From Lyngbya sp. HA4199-MV5 (GTDB lineage: Bacteria; Cyanobacteriota; Cyanobacteriia; Leptolyngbyales; Leptolyngbyaceae), in the NCBI GenBank assembly GCA_019359375.1, contig JAHHHL010000015.1, positions 62,001 to 126,000 on the forward strand: a stretch of 64,000 bases of DNA, read 5' to 3'. Of the stretch, positions 8,557-18,291 are shown piece after piece. Within the stretch, counting starts at the first letter, position 1, and every line of letters starts with the position of its first letter. Both the position numbers and the translations under genes were made by a program. The notes beneath the pieces were generated by a model. That model was not told the origin of the DNA, did not search any database, and saw only the letters and a list, made by a program, of their open reading frames with translations.

Positions 8557-9391
8557 GAAGCGATAGATCCTTGTGTACTTAATTCTGTGTCAGATGGTCT
8601 AACAGAACCTTAAATCCAGGGGTTTGAACCAGGCTGCCAGAGCATATCCCATGCGTAGCTGTGACTGGGCAGCACGTTAGTTAGTGCAGACGTTACCTTA
8701 ACTCAATGCCGTGATTCTCGCCTGCCATCAATCTGCTTGAGCGACCCTATCAAGTCAATCACTCAACGCAAACCGCAACATTAGCGCACTACCGCGATCG
8801 CTCTCGAACCCAAACCGACGTTTGCTTGCATCGAACAGAACAGCGATAGTAAGAGCATTCAGCGTCACATCTGAATCACTCAGGAGCGGCAAAAAGCCAG
8901 AGAACAGGCGATCGCTTAACAACTTGAACGCACCGCTGGAGGTCTGTAACGTTGGCACAGTAACGGCTGTCAATGACTCATGGGCAATCAGCAGCCAGCA
9001 CTGGATACGTGATTGGATGTCCATACCAGGAAACTGGAGCCGTCACTGATTGAGCGCCAATGACTCAATGCTTACAGACGGAACGCTTACAGACGGATGG
9101 CTCAAACGCTAGCGATTTCCTTCCTCTATTAAACTCTATTTCGCACTTTCGCACCAAAGGTCGCGTGAGTCGGGGACGATCGTGGCTTGAAACGTTAAGT
9201 GTGGGAGTGGGGAGTGGGGAGTGGGGAGTAGGGTACAGGGTGCAGGGTGTAGGGTGCAGGGTATGAGAGTTTTGAGTTTTGAGTTTTGAGTTTTGAGTTG
9301 GAAGAGAGGAGTTAGCAGTGAGTTCTTACCCTTTACCCTTCACCCTTCTACCCTCTGCCTCCTGCCTCCTGCCTCCTGCCTTCTGCCTCAC
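8557..9391. other. Long intergenic region upstream of rnr
   Basis: No gene that I can support. An 89-codon minus frame at 8755-9024 contains several HIP1-like sites but has no ribosome-binding site and overlaps an open plus frame of similar length, so it is left out. The right third (9196-9390) is simple-sequence DNA. The rnr promoter probably lies within 8557-8755. Confidence 0.5.
9196..9390. repeat. Simple-sequence tandem repeats
   Basis: Consecutive short tandem units: GGGAGTGGGGAGTGGGGAG, then GGGTGCAGGGTGTAGGGTGC, then GAGTTTTGAGTTTTGAG, and CCTCCTGCCTCCTGCCTCC ending close to the acetyltransferase stop codon. These spacer types are typical of repeat-rich filamentous cyanobacteria. Confidence 0.8.
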
Positions 9392-9970
9392 CTAGTCAGC
9401 TTGCCAGCGGCGGTTCATTAAACTGGTCAGGATGTGATCTTCCCATTTTCCATTGATGAGCAAATAATCTCTGGCGTACCCTTCAACCACAAAGCCTAAG
9501 CGTTTCAGCAAGTTGCCGCTGCGCTGGTTGCGAGGCATATAGTTTGCCACGATGCGATGCACATTCAAGTCATTAAACACGTATTGAATCGATAAACCAA
9601 CCGCTTCTGTCATATACCCTTTGCCCTGTTTAGTTTCTGCAAGGCTATAGCCTAGGGTGCAGCCATGCAAGGGCGATCGAAAGAATTGAGTAAAGTTAAT
9701 AATGCCAATAATGACTTCAGGCTGCTCTTGTTCAAACACAAAGAGCCTCAACGACTGGTTATAGTTAAATTCAATGAGATTTCGTTCAACTTGTCCACGC
9801 CAGAATTCTTCAGCAAAGAAATCGGGCGATCGTGTGGGTTCAAATGGTGCTAAAAACGCTCGGTTGGTGCAGTAGTACCGTGCGATTTCATGCACATCAC
9901 GTTTGTTTGCCAGTCGCACGATGAGCCGCTTTGTTGATAGCTGGGGTGGCAATAGAGGATGCTCTTTCAT
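9392..9970 (-). CDS. GNAT family N-acetyltransferase, RimJ/RimL type
   Basis: Acetyl-CoA dependent N-acetyltransferase of 192 residues. The N-terminus (LSTKRLIVRLANKRDVHEI) is the usual start of the RimJ/RimL group. The acetyl-CoA loop is seen as ETKQGKGYMTEAVGLSIQY (about 110-130), followed by the VHRIVANYMPRNQRSGNLLKR block (about 140-160) and KLGF-like RLGFVVEGYARDYLL. Family members acetylate ribosomal protein N-termini or small amines; the substrate here is unknown. It sits alone between repeat DNA and selO on the same strand. Confidence 0.88.
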   Translation of the reverse strand: MKEHPLLPPQLSTKRLIVRLANKRDVHEIARYYCTNRAFLAPFEPTRSPDFFAEEFWRGQVERNLIEFNYNQSLRLFVFEQEQPEVIIGIINFTQFFRSPLHGCTLGYSLAETKQGKGYMTEAVGLSIQYVFNDLNVHRIVANYMPRNQRSGNLLKRLGFVVEGYARDYLLINGKWEDHILTSLMNRRWQAD

Positions 9971-10015
9971 CGTACTTGGCAGTTCATTTTGCCTGTAGTT
10001 TAGTGGGCTTGCTCG

Positions 10016-11434
10016 TTAATGGGCTTGAATCTGCTGTAGCAATGTGTAGAAGGATTGCCAGTCATCTTGCTGAGCGATCGCATCCCACACGCGCTCGATC
10101 TCTGGTCGTAACGGTGTCGTGGTGGGATTATGGGTACGGAGGCGAGTGGCGATCGCGTCCATTTCTGCTTCGGGTAGGCTTAGTAACGCATTGAAATAAC
10201 TGTTTTTCCAGTTGTGCCAGAGGTTGGCAAATTCACCCGGCGAAACGCTTGCCTGACTGAACATATTGTCCACATCATCGCGCCAGTCACTTGAAAATTG
10301 TTGGGCAATTTCGGCAAAGAAACTGTGATAGCCAATTTGTGTTTCTTTTAATAGCGTTAAGGTCAGTTTTAGTAATTCATCGAGTTCTAGATTAGAGCCA
10401 TCAAAGCCTAACTTATTTAGCATCCGTTGACGATATGCCTGCTCATAGTGCGCGTTGAATGGTGCCAAGCCTGCCTCTAAATCTGAGGAGGAAATAACTC
10501 GTTCTAAAGGACGTTGCAGCATCTCTAAATTCCAGCGACAAATGGCAGGCTGTCTGCCGTAACTATATCGTCCAAAATGATCGAAATAGGCAGCCGTAAA
10601 ACTTGGGTCAAAGGTAGGAATAAAGGCAAAGGGTCCGTAGTCAAAACTTTCGCCTGTAATCGCCATGTTGTCTGTATTCAGCACCGCATGACAAAAGCCC
10701 GCCGACATCCACTGGGCAGTCAACTCTGCAACCCGCTGCACCAATTCGGCATACAACAACGCATAGCGATCGCTCCTGCCCCACAAATGTGGGTAGTAAA
10801 CCTCAATCACATGATCCAGCAGGATGGCGATGAGATCTTTGCGATCGAGGGCGTGCAGTCGCTCAAAGGTGCCAAAGCGAATATGCGATTGTTGCATCCG
10901 AATCATGACGGACGATCGGGTGGGGGATGGCTCATCGCCACGCCACAACGCCTCTCCCGTTTCAATCAAGCTCAAGCAACGAGACGTATTGACCCCAGCG
11001 CGATGCAGCGCCTCAGCCGCCAGCACTTCCCGCACACCGCCCTTCAGCGTCAGGCGACCATCGCCCCCTCTGGAGTAAGGCGTGGTGCCCGATCCTTTCG
11101 TGCCCAGGTCATACAGCACGCCATCTGTACCGCGCACCTGACCGTACAGAAAGCCTCGACCATCGCCTAAGGCAGGGTTGTACTCACCGAACTGATAGCC
11201 GTGATAGCGCAACGCGAGAAACGGACGCACTCCTTGAAACGCACCAAAGGCTTCGATAAAAGCGGCATCGCTAACTGCTTGTGGTTCTAACCCCAGCGTT
11301 GGCAGCAGATCATCATTGCGAAACCGCAAAATATGCGCCGGGAACTCCGCCGCTGCGACCAGATCGTAGTAATCATCACCTAGACGTTCGAGAGACGGTT
11401 CGTAGTCGAGTTGGAGAAGGGGGTTGGCAGACAT
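10016..11434 (-). CDS. selO: SelO/YdiU family protein adenylyltransferase
   Basis: Pseudokinase-fold enzyme that transfers AMP to Ser/Thr/Tyr of target proteins, linked to redox stress. The 472 residues contain [20 protein letters not shown] with the nucleotide-binding Lys and Arg residues, [15 protein letters not shown], and the active-site block [19 protein letters not shown] (about 250-268) with N and D metal ligands, followed by [18 protein letters not shown]. Length agrees with bacterial SelO (about 480). The C-terminal selenocysteine or cysteine found in some homologues is absent; it ends LLQQIQAH. Confidence 0.93.
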   Translation of the reverse strand: MSANPLLQLDYEPSLERLGDDYYDLVAAAEFPAHILRFRNDDLLPTLGLEPQAVSDAAFIEAFGAFQGVRPFLALRYHGYQFGEYNPALGDGRGFLYGQVRGTDGVLYDLGTKGSGTTPYSRGGDGRLTLKGGVREVLAAEALHRAGVNTSRCLSLIETGEALWRGDEPSPTRSSVMIRMQQSHIRFGTFERLHALDRKDLIAILLDHVIEVYYPHLWGRSDRYALLYAELVQRVAELTAQWMSAGFCHAVLNTDNMAITGESFDYGPFAFIPTFDPSFTAAYFDHFGRYSYGRQPAICRWNLEMLQRPLERVISSSDLEAGLAPFNAHYEQAYRQRMLNKLGFDGSNLELDELLKLTLTLLKETQIGYHSFFAEIAQQFSSDWRDDVDNMFSQASVSPGEFANLWHNWKNSYFNALLSLPEAEMDAIATRLRTHNPTTTPLRPEIERVWDAIAQQDDWQSFYTLLQQIQAH

Positions 11435-11550
11435 GGCGATCGTAAAGAAAGGGCAACCAGGGACGCATCAAAGCATTCTCGCACTAAGCCCGAAGACCAA
11501 ACAACGATTCATGTTGGTCAGTGCCCCTGACGAAAGGCGAGGAGTGTGTT

Positions 11551-13356
11551 TTAGGTTTCTCTAGCCGACAGCGCCAGTGGTGCCGAAGCAGACTGCTGCC
11601 ACGTCTTGTCTGGCAAGAGCGTCAAAATCGCTTGATGATAGTGAGCCAGGGTCGATCGGTGTCCCACGCTCAAAAAAGTGGTGCCGATCGCCTGCAACTG
11701 TTGATACAGCCGCTCCTCATTGTCCGCATCAAGAGCGCTGGTAGCTTCATCGAGAATGGCGTAGTCCGGCTTTTGCAGGAGCAGGCGTGCAAAGGTCAAG
11801 CGCTGTTGTTCTCCTTGCGAGAGGACATCTGCCCAGTCTCGTTCGGCATCAAAGCCGCCAAAACGTTCAGCCAAATCCGCCAGATTCACCTGCACCAATA
11901 GCTGCTTCAAATGCTCGTCGTCTGCTTCAAGATGAGTGTTAGGGTAGAGCATTTGATCGCGTAGATTGCCCAACACCATGTACGGGCGCTGCGGTAAGAA
12001 GAGAATTTTTTCCACATCGGGACGCACGATCGTACCGCTGCCAGCGTTCCACAATCCCGCGATCGCCCGCAGCAAGGAACTCTTCCCACACCCACTTGCG
12101 CCCATGACTAACAGTCCCTGTCCGGTTGGCACGTCGACCGATAAGTCTTGCACTAGCGTCCGCTGATAGTTGGGAGTTTGCAAGGTGAGATGGTCTAGGG
12201 CAAGGCGATCGTCCGTCACTACTTGAATTGTTGGTTTTGGTGAAGCGTCCGTCGTTTCTGCTGGTTCAATTTGCGCCTGATCGGGCTGCTCTACAGTAGT
12301 CTGTGGTTCTGAAACCTGAGTCTGTGGCTGTTCAACCTGTTCTGCATGACTCTCCTCTAGAAAGGCAGCAAATGTATATAGACGGTTGATTCCAGCGCCG
12401 AATGTGGTTAATGCCTGGAACCGTGCGACCACCACATTCAACGAGAAAAAGACCCGAATGAACGCACCCTGCGCCTCGCTGACTTTGCCCACTTCAAGCT
12501 CGCCTGCAAAGATGGCAGGAGCCACGACCAGCGCAGGCAGAATGAACGGAATGAACTCATAGGCGTTGGTCAGCACATTCAGGTTCAGTTCCCACAGCAG
12601 CAGCTGTTTCACGTTGTCAAACACTTCGAGGAAGCGATGCTTGACCTGATTTGACTCCTGTTCTTCACCCCGATAGAACGCGATCGCCTCCGCATTTTCC
12701 CGAATCCGCACCAGGCTAAAGCGAAAGTCAGCTTCTCGTTTCAGTTGCTCAAAATTCAGTCGTACCAGCGGTTTGCCAAACACAACGGTTGTCACCAGCG
12801 TCCCGACGATCGCATACAGCAGCAGAAACAGCACCAGCGGACGCGAAATGCCCCACAGCACGCCACTAAACGCAATCACCGCCAGCACCGACTCTACCAG
12901 CACCAGCAAGAACGCCAGCGATTCCTGGGTAAAACTTCGCACATCTTCGGCAATCCGCTGATCGGGGTTGTCAATCTCGCCATTTGAGGTGCTGAGGTTG
13001 TAGTAAGACCGATCGCCAAAATAGTTGTCTACAAAGCGGTTCGTCAGCCACTGTCGCCATTGCAAACTGAGGCGATCGCGCAGATAACGGTAGCCTGCCA
13101 GCAGCGGCGCATAAAGCACCAGCACCCCAAGAAAAATAACCACCGTTTCCCAAAAGCGCGACTCATCCTTGGCAGAAAGGGCTGAAATCAACACCCCTCG
13201 CTTGTTGTTCAGCACCACACTCAGCCCGGTGTATGCCAGCAAAAACAGCACTACGCTCAGCAGTAACCCTCTCGCCTGCCATTTTTCTTCACTGAACCAG
13301 TAGGTTTTGGCGATCGTCCAAAACTGCTGGAAGACTTGCAAATTCAATCGATCCAT
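11551..13356 (-). CDS. ABC transporter, fused permease and ATPase (BacA/Rv1819c-like)
   Basis: A 601-residue half-transporter of the SbmA/BacA-like, ABC_membrane_2 type. Membrane segments occur near 30-50, 70-90, 145-185 and 260-280. A QPQTQV-rich acidic linker (about 335-375) leads to the ATPase with Walker A GASGCGKSS (about 417-425), Q-loop FLPQRPYMVLGNLRDQM, signature LSQGEQQR (about 510) and Walker B YAILDEATSALD (about 530). Relatives import peptides, cobalamin or long-chain acyl compounds; the substrate here is unknown. Start ATG 13356 (MDRLNLQVFQQFW). Transcribed towards selO, 116 bp away. Confidence 0.9.
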   Translation of the reverse strand: MDRLNLQVFQQFWTIAKTYWFSEEKWQARGLLLSVVLFLLAYTGLSVVLNNKRGVLISALSAKDESRFWETVVIFLGVLVLYAPLLAGYRYLRDRLSLQWRQWLTNRFVDNYFGDRSYYNLSTSNGEIDNPDQRIAEDVRSFTQESLAFLLVLVESVLAVIAFSGVLWGISRPLVLFLLLYAIVGTLVTTVVFGKPLVRLNFEQLKREADFRFSLVRIRENAEAIAFYRGEEQESNQVKHRFLEVFDNVKQLLLWELNLNVLTNAYEFIPFILPALVVAPAIFAGELEVGKVSEAQGAFIRVFFSLNVVVARFQALTTFGAGINRLYTFAAFLEESHAEQVEQPQTQVSEPQTTVEQPDQAQIEPAETTDASPKPTIQVVTDDRLALDHLTLQTPNYQRTLVQDLSVDVPTGQGLLVMGASGCGKSSLLRAIAGLWNAGSGTIVRPDVEKILFLPQRPYMVLGNLRDQMLYPNTHLEADDEHLKQLLVQVNLADLAERFGGFDAERDWADVLSQGEQQRLTFARLLLQKPDYAILDEATSALDADNEERLYQQLQAIGTTFLSVGHRSTLAHYHQAILTLLPDKTWQQSASAPLALSARET

Positions 13357-13582
13357 CCGTTTGTGTTCCTAATAAATAGCGGTCAGCTATCAGCCTTTAG
13401 CTTTTAGCCTTTAGCCTTTGTCCCACCCCCGCTCCCCCCGCTCCCCCCGCTCCCCCTACTCTCCTTCACCCATCCTAATGATGCTTGTGCAAGCGCCATC
13501 GCCCTCTTTTCTCCACTTCTCGCCCAACGCGCCCATCCTGACGGTAAAATGAGATCTGTGCAAAACCTTTGGGAGCAATCGG

Positions 13583-14302
13583 TTGCCCACACTTGGCGTT
13601 AATATCGATCACACGGCAACGGTACGGCAGGCGAGACGCACGGTTGAGCCTGATCCTGTTGCAGCGGCTGTTCTGGCAGAACTGGCGGGTGCCGATGGCA
13701 TCACCGTTCATTTGCGCGAAGATCGGCGGCATATTCAGGACCGGGATGTGCGTTTGCTGCGGGAAACCGTGCGGACTCACCTGAATTTGGAAATGGCAGC
13801 GACCGACGAAATGGTAGCGATCGCCCTCGACATTAAGCCCGATTACGTGACCCTTGTACCTGAAAAGCGCGAAGAAGTCACCACCGAAGGCGGGTTGGAT
13901 GTGGCAGGACAGATGGACCGAATGACGCAAATCGTCACGACGTTACAAGATGCAGCCATTCCCGTGAGTCTCTTTATTGATGCTGATCCTGTGCAGATTG
14001 ATGCCTCTGCTGCCATGCACGCTCAGTTCATTGAACTGCACACAGGGCAGTACGCCGAAGCCAAAACAGAAACCAGTCGCGCTAAGGAGCTAAGCATTTT
14101 GAAAGCTGGGTGCGAACAGGCGATCGCCGCTGGCTTGCGCGTCAACGCTGGACACGGACTCACGTATTGGAATGTCTACTCGATCGCCTGCCTACCGGGA
14201 ATGGAAGAACTCAACATCGGGCACACCATCATCAGCCGCGCCATCCTCGTAGGTATGGAACGCGCCGTCCGTGAGATGAAACAAGCCATCCGGGAAGGCT
14301 AA
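13583..14302 (+). CDS. pdxJ: Pyridoxine 5'-phosphate synthase PdxJ
   Basis: Condenses 1-deoxyxylulose 5-phosphate with 3-amino-2-oxopropyl phosphate in the DXP-dependent vitamin B6 pathway. TIM-barrel enzyme of 239 residues, the usual length. Visible motifs are [51 protein letters not shown] and the C-terminal [10 protein letters not shown] followed by [13 protein letters not shown]. The start is a TTG at 13583, supported by GGGAG at 13571-13575 seven bases upstream and by the family opening LGVNIDH. Divergent from the ABC transporter. Confidence 0.95.
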   Translation: MPTLGVNIDHTATVRQARRTVEPDPVAAAVLAELAGADGITVHLREDRRHIQDRDVRLLRETVRTHLNLEMAATDEMVAIALDIKPDYVTLVPEKREEVTTEGGLDVAGQMDRMTQIVTTLQDAAIPVSLFIDADPVQIDASAAMHAQFIELHTGQYAEAKTETSRAKELSILKAGCEQAIAAGLRVNAGHGLTYWNVYSIACLPGMEELNIGHTIISRAILVGMERAVREMKQAIREG

Positions 14303-14404
14303 AAGCTAAAGGCTAAAGGCTAAAAAGCTGATTGCTGACCACTGAAACGCTAGTCGTTCATTTTTTATCTTTTATACTTCATACTTTCTCCTTCATCCTT
14401 CATC

Positions 14405-14734
14405 ATGCAAACCTACTACTACGTCCTTGCCAGCCAGCGGTTTTTGACCCAGGAAGAGCCGATCGACGAGGTTCTCAAAGAACGGACTCGGAACTACCAC
14501 GAACAGGAGAAAGAAATTGACTTCTGGCTTGTGAATGAACCTGCCTTTTTGAATGCGCCAGAACTGGCAGCTATCAAAGCTAAATGTCCTCAGCCTGCGA
14601 GTGCGATTATTTCAACCAATCCTCAGTTCATTACCTGGTTGAAACTGCGGCTAGAATTTGTGATCACGGGCGAGTTTCAAGCTCCTTCTGCAGCGATTCC
14701 GCAGCCGTTAGCCTCGTTAGCTGCCATTTCTTAA
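14405..14734 (+). CDS. ycf54: Ycf54, Mg-protoporphyrin IX monomethyl ester cyclase subunit
   Basis: A 109-residue member of the Ycf54/DUF2488 family, the small accessory subunit that stabilises the aerobic MPE cyclase (AcsF/CycI) in chlorophyll synthesis. The family signature is clear: YYYVLASQRFL, EEPIDEVLKERTRNYHEQ, KEIDFWLVNEPAFL, then PASAIISTNPQFITWLKLR and FVITGEF. It lies 100 bp downstream of pdxJ on the same strand. The stretch before ATG 14405 is pyrimidine-rich with no obvious Shine-Dalgarno. Confidence 0.94.
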   Translation: MQTYYYVLASQRFLTQEEPIDEVLKERTRNYHEQEKEIDFWLVNEPAFLNAPELAAIKAKCPQPASAIISTNPQFITWLKLRLEFVITGEFQAPSAAIPQPLASLAAIS

Positions 14735-14838
14735 TCTTCATTAAGAGTGAAGGGTGCTAAATTGGCTTTCCAGCAGTAGAATTGGCTTTCCAACAGTCAC
14801 AGAGGCTCATCACCAGTTCCACCCTCTCCCCAACGCTC

Positions 14839-15627
14839 ATGTCTCAGATGGTTCGTCAGTTCCCTTCTTGGCTCGGTTGGCTGCTCTTAGCTGGTGTCGT
14901 AGTGTCTACAACCAGCGTTACGGCTCAAATTCCGCCAGCGCCGCCGACTCTGGATGCGCCGAGTGCGCCTGCTCAAGCGGGTTATGCCGATTGTCAACCG
15001 CCGATCGCGGGTGAATACCTGCTGCTTGTGGTGAGTAAAACACTTGAAAGTCAGGAGCAGGTGCGTCGTACCCTACCACCCAATACAACCGTAACCGTCT
15101 GCAACTACCTCAATGATGTGGTGACGCGAGTGGGCGGGTTTACAACGGCTGAGGCAGCCAATGCCTGGGCAAAATACATGCGAGAGTCACTTGGTCTATC
15201 AGCCGTGGTCGCCCGCCCCTCTGAACCTGTGGCAAAAGCCTCTCCTGCCCCCACTGCGACCCAAACTCCTGTCACATCTACAACGCCTGCTCCCACTCCA
15301 AGTAGGATGGCAGCACGATCGTCCCCGCGAGATGCACGATCGTACAATCCTCAAACGTTAGGTGGAGGGTACGCAGTCCTGGTGGATTACTTCAGCAAAC
15401 CAGCACTGGCAACGCAGGTGCAGCAGCTAGTCGGTAAGGACATTGGGCTGGCTTCTTATCGCCAACGTCCTTACTTGCTGGCGGTGTACACAACTGATCA
15501 AAGCCTTGCTAACTCAACCTTGCAGGCATTAACTGAGCGTGGTTTCTGGGCAATGGTGGTCGATAGCCGTCGGGTGACGCTATTGCGTCAGACGATCGCG
15601 TCACCCCAATCCACTGTAAAGAAATAG
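14839..15627 (+). CDS. Exported hypothetical protein with two SPOR-like halves
   Basis: A 262-residue protein from ATG 14839: MSQMVRQFPSWLGWLLLAG is a signal peptide with likely cleavage after SVTAQ. A first domain (about 50-135, YLLLVVSKTLESQEQVRR to ANAWAKYMRESLGLSAVV) and a second (about 195-250, YAVLVDYFSKPALATQVQQL to FWAMVVDSRRVTLL) are separated by a Pro/Thr/Ala-rich linker. Both halves have a beta-alpha-beta pattern reminiscent of SPOR domains, which bind denuded peptidoglycan. This is inference from pattern, not a firm family match. A TTG at 14782 is an alternative start but spoils the signal peptide. Confidence 0.75.
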   Translation: MSQMVRQFPSWLGWLLLAGVVVSTTSVTAQIPPAPPTLDAPSAPAQAGYADCQPPIAGEYLLLVVSKTLESQEQVRRTLPPNTTVTVCNYLNDVVTRVGGFTTAEAANAWAKYMRESLGLSAVVARPSEPVAKASPAPTATQTPVTSTTPAPTPSRMAARSSPRDARSYNPQTLGGGYAVLVDYFSKPALATQVQQLVGKDIGLASYRQRPYLLAVYTTDQSLANSTLQALTERGFWAMVVDSRRVTLLRQTIASPQSTVKK

Positions 15628-15782
15628 CTTTCACAGAACTTATGCATCTGACTAAAACCTCGGATGTTTAAGCGACTACATGGTTATGGTGCTTAGTGCT
15701 TAGTTATACCGCCTCTAAGTCAAACAAAGATATGTGTTACGAACTTTAATACTCTTCTTTCAGTCAATATTTGGTGAAATAG

Positions 15783-16304
15783 ATGACGCTAAATGATTTT
15801 GCCGATTTAGGTTCGGTGATTGGTATATTTCTTGTTGCGCTGGGTTTGTACTTCTCTGTGCAACAGTTTAAGCTGAATCGAACCATGCAATATATGGAGT
15901 ATTTAAGTAAACCAGAGATAGTTGAAGTTAGGGCTGCTGTAGATGAATGGCTGGCATCTTCTACTGATAATGATGCTCGTATAAATCTTCTTAAAAATGA
16001 TTGTAAACTTCACTCACAAGTTCGAGTATTTGTAAGCTTCTGTAATCAAGTTTCTACAGCTTATCGATTTGGCGCAATCTTCAGGGAAATGGCATTTCAT
16101 ATTTGGTTTCCTTTTATTCCAAACTACTGGAAAAAACTTGAGTTTTACATGACTTGGAGAAGTTCTCAAGGTTATGAGGTGGGCGGAGACTTTGAAAGAT
16201 TTGCAAAAGAAATAGAGGATCATCATGTCAGAAGAAAACCTTCAGTATGGAGGCGGTTGAGAACTATTGGTGGGGCAGCAATACATAAAGCTATTAGATT
16301 ATGA
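15783..16304 (+). CDS. Membrane-anchored hypothetical protein (DUF4760-like)
   Basis: 173 residues. One N-terminal membrane segment (about 10-28, LGSVIGIFLVALGLYFSVQ) is followed by a soluble helical domain (LNRTMQYMEYLSKPEIVEVR, then FVSFCNQVSTAYRFGAIFRE and FIPNYWKKLEFYMTWRSS). This single-anchor pattern resembles uncharacterised DUF4760-type proteins; I do not know a function. Base composition is more AT-rich than its neighbours, hinting at acquisition. It stops at TGA 16302-16304, immediately followed in the same frame by the next ORF. Confidence 0.7.
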   Translation: MTLNDFADLGSVIGIFLVALGLYFSVQQFKLNRTMQYMEYLSKPEIVEVRAAVDEWLASSTDNDARINLLKNDCKLHSQVRVFVSFCNQVSTAYRFGAIFREMAFHIWFPFIPNYWKKLEFYMTWRSSQGYEVGGDFERFAKEIEDHHVRRKPSVWRRLRTIGGAAIHKAIRL

Positions 16305-16580
16305 TTGCTCCATCAGGCAACTGTTGCTACTCTTAAGGCATGGGGAGTAACTTTAGAGTTAATCGGCGATCTGAGACAAATTGAAGTCATTGCTGCCAAT
16401 TTGTCTATCCGCGAGTTGCGGAGATTGAAAGATGAGTTTGGTGGTCGGCGCTGGCGAAAACTCAAAGGAGTTGGACTAGTTCAGTTTCCAAATGGTGAGG
16501 TTCGTCAAGCCGAGTTGCACTGGTATGAGGCACATGGCGTAGGTCGGCGCAAAATGAAAGTTAAGCGTATCCTAGGCTAA
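16305..16580 (+). CDS. Small conserved hypothetical protein, first of a pair
   Basis: 91 residues from a TTG at 16305. Its core LSIRELRRLKDEFGGRRWRK, then KGVGLVQFPNGEVRQAELHW and YEAHGVGRRKMKVKRIL, is highly basic at the C-terminus and looks like a small cyanobacterial family usually followed by a gene such as the one at 16586. A TGA separates it in the same frame from the upstream gene, so the start is uncertain. No Shine-Dalgarno is evident. Function unknown; nucleic-acid or partner-protein binding is only a guess from charge. Confidence 0.65.
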   Translation: MLHQATVATLKAWGVTLELIGDLRQIEVIAANLSIRELRRLKDEFGGRRWRKLKGVGLVQFPNGEVRQAELHWYEAHGVGRRKMKVKRILG

Positions 16581-16585
16581 AAACA

Positions 16586-16822
16586 ATGTATACAGCAGAG
16601 TTAAATGTTCAGTTTGCGATCTGTGTTGCAGGCGAAAAGGATGGAGATCTGGAGATCTGGAAGATTTATCGCGTACTACCAGATCCAAAGGCAAGTGAAG
16701 TAGGTTGTCTGCGAGTAATCGATGAGTCAGGCGAAGATTATCTCTATCCACAGAATCGATTTGTAGTTGTGGAATTACCTGAAGAAGTGCGAAAAAGGCT
16801 ATTGGCAGTGGCTGAGGGGTAA
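16586..16822 (+). CDS. Small conserved hypothetical protein, second of a pair
   Basis: 78 residues: TAELNVQFAICVAGEKDGDL, KIYRVLPDPKASEVGCLRVI, DESGEDYLYPQNRFVVVELP. It is acidic and beta-rich, opposite in charge to the basic partner five bases upstream, and the pair is probably one transcript. A basic and an acidic small protein in tandem suggests a complex such as a toxin-antitoxin pair, but nothing in either sequence proves that. The group II intron 3' end lies 33 bp downstream on the other strand. Confidence 0.7.
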   Translation: MYTAELNVQFAICVAGEKDGDLEIWKIYRVLPDPKASEVGCLRVIDESGEDYLYPQNRFVVVELPEEVRKRLLAVAEG

Positions 16823-16891
16823 GATAAGCAACCATTGCCTACGATCGCGGCATAATCGGGTCGAGGAGAGCGTTGAACTCTCCCCTCCCAC

Positions 16892-16923
16892 ACCACCCAT
16901 CGTGCGGGTCCGCAATGGGCGGT
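16892..16923 (-). ncRNA. Group II intron domain V
   Basis: On the minus strand ACCGCCCAT pairs with ATGGGTGGT and an inner TGCGG pairs with CCGCA, forming the short catalytic hairpin of group II introns directly downstream of the maturase stop codon. A bulged domain VI stem follows at 16861-16885. Confidence 0.7.
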
Positions 16924-16956
16924 TCATGAAGACGCGCAAACAACTCTGATGATTGA

Positions 16957-18291
16957 TTAGACATATCCTTGAACTTTCATCCAAAGTTGCTTAATCGATA
17001 GCAATCCCTGTTGCTCTAACCACTCATTCGTCATTCCCGTATGCGTTGCTAACGTCTTTGACAAACGCCAGTAGCCTTTGCGACTAATGCCCGTCAAAAT
17101 CGCCTGTCGCTTACTCGTTCCAAGCTTGAGCAGGTTGGCAATGCGCGTTCGCGGTCTGCGCCACTGCTTCCAGTAACACATCCGAATTCGTCGCCTCAGC
17201 CAACCATCTAACGCTTCAATGGGGGAGTAATGTTGGGAAATGCCGAAGTAGTTCATCCAGCCTCGTAAGTATCGGTTCAACCGTTCGATTCGTTCTGCCA
17301 TTGAGACGCCCCAACTCCGTGAGGTTAACCCCTTCAGTCGGTGTTGGAAGTCTTGCAAAGCTTGGTGGGAGGCGAAGATCCGAATACCCCGGAAGGTAAA
17401 CCCCAGGTATTCGAGGTCTTCAATCTTGACCACCCGACTCTTCTCGCGATTGACCTTGAGTTTGAGCGTTTGGGTCAGGTAACGGCTAATGCCTCCCATC
17501 ACCCGCCGCCCTGCCCGTCTACTTTTGACCAGGATCACCAAGTCATCCATGTAGCGGATAAAGCGATGCCCTCTGGCTTCAAGCTCTTTATCGAGGTCAT
17601 CCAGGAGGATATTGGACAATAACGGTGATAGGGGCGACCCTTGCGGTGTCCCCCACTCCGTCGATTCAACCGTGCCCTCGACCAACACCCCTGCTCTCAG
17701 GTAACGACCGATGAGCCGCAAAAGCACCTTATCAGTGACCTTGCGGGCAATCCGGGACATCAACACATCGTGGTTGACCGTATCAAAGAATTTCTCTAGA
17801 TCCAAATCAACCGCATACCGATACCCCGCTTTAACAAAAGTCTTCACCTGTCGGATAGCACCGTGAGCAGAGCGTTTCGGTCGGCTCCCATAACTTGACT
17901 CGGAAAATCCAGGGTCAAAGATGGGAGTGAGCACTTGCAGAATGGCTTGTTGGATCACTCGGTCAAGGACGCAAGGAACACCCAACTTTCGCTCTCCCTT
18001 GCCTTGGGGCTTGGGAATCACCACCCGTCGCACAGGGCGAGGTTGATAACTGCCATCCATCAGGGATTGGCGAATCTCACTCCAATGCGCTTGGGCATAG
18101 GCAGGAAAATCCTCCAAGGTCATCCCGTCACTGCCGGGTGCTCCTTTATTGGACTTCACTCGTTCCCACGCCCGCTGAACATTGGCGCGCTCTAAAATTC
18201 GCGCCATCCAGTTGTCTAAGGTTGGCTGAATGTTAGCACGCCAAGCACCATCTCTCCCATCCGGGTTCACTGATGAGCTTGAGTTGTTCAT
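16957..18291 (-). CDS. ltrA: Group II intron reverse transcriptase/maturase
   Basis: 444 residues. Reverse-transcriptase blocks are complete: KGAPGSDGMTLEDF, RRVVIPKPQGKGERKLGVP, DRVIQQAILQVL, FSESSYGSRPKRSAHGAI, AVDLDLEKFFDTVNHDVL, GTPQGSPLSPLLSNILLDDL and the catalytic RYMDDLVI (about 245). YMDD is seen instead of the YADD usual in maturases. A thumb/maturase X domain follows (WMNYFGISQHYSPIEALDGW). No HNH endonuclease domain is present, so target-primed integration would rely on another primer. ATG 18291 has an excellent AAGGAGGA Shine-Dalgarno. Confidence 0.95.
   Translation of the reverse strand: MNNSSSSVNPDGRDGAWRANIQPTLDNWMARILERANVQRAWERVKSNKGAPGSDGMTLEDFPAYAQAHWSEIRQSLMDGSYQPRPVRRVVIPKPQGKGERKLGVPCVLDRVIQQAILQVLTPIFDPGFSESSYGSRPKRSAHGAIRQVKTFVKAGYRYAVDLDLEKFFDTVNHDVLMSRIARKVTDKVLLRLIGRYLRAGVLVEGTVESTEWGTPQGSPLSPLLSNILLDDLDKELEARGHRFIRYMDDLVILVKSRRAGRRVMGGISRYLTQTLKLKVNREKSRVVKIEDLEYLGFTFRGIRIFASHQALQDFQHRLKGLTSRSWGVSMAERIERLNRYLRGWMNYFGISQHYSPIEALDGWLRRRIRMCYWKQWRRPRTRIANLLKLGTSKRQAILTGISRKGYWRLSKTLATHTGMTNEWLEQQGLLSIKQLWMKVQGYV

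Noticed and set aside
8755-9049. Overlapping 89-codon minus and 75-codon plus frames
   Set aside because: No Shine-Dalgarno for either, and mutual overlap; not enough to call a gene.
10577-11170. 197-codon plus frame
   Set aside because: Antisense to selO, whose conserved motifs are on the minus strand.
17341-18195. Plus-strand frames of 93 and 86 codons
   Set aside because: Antisense to the maturase; no independent support.
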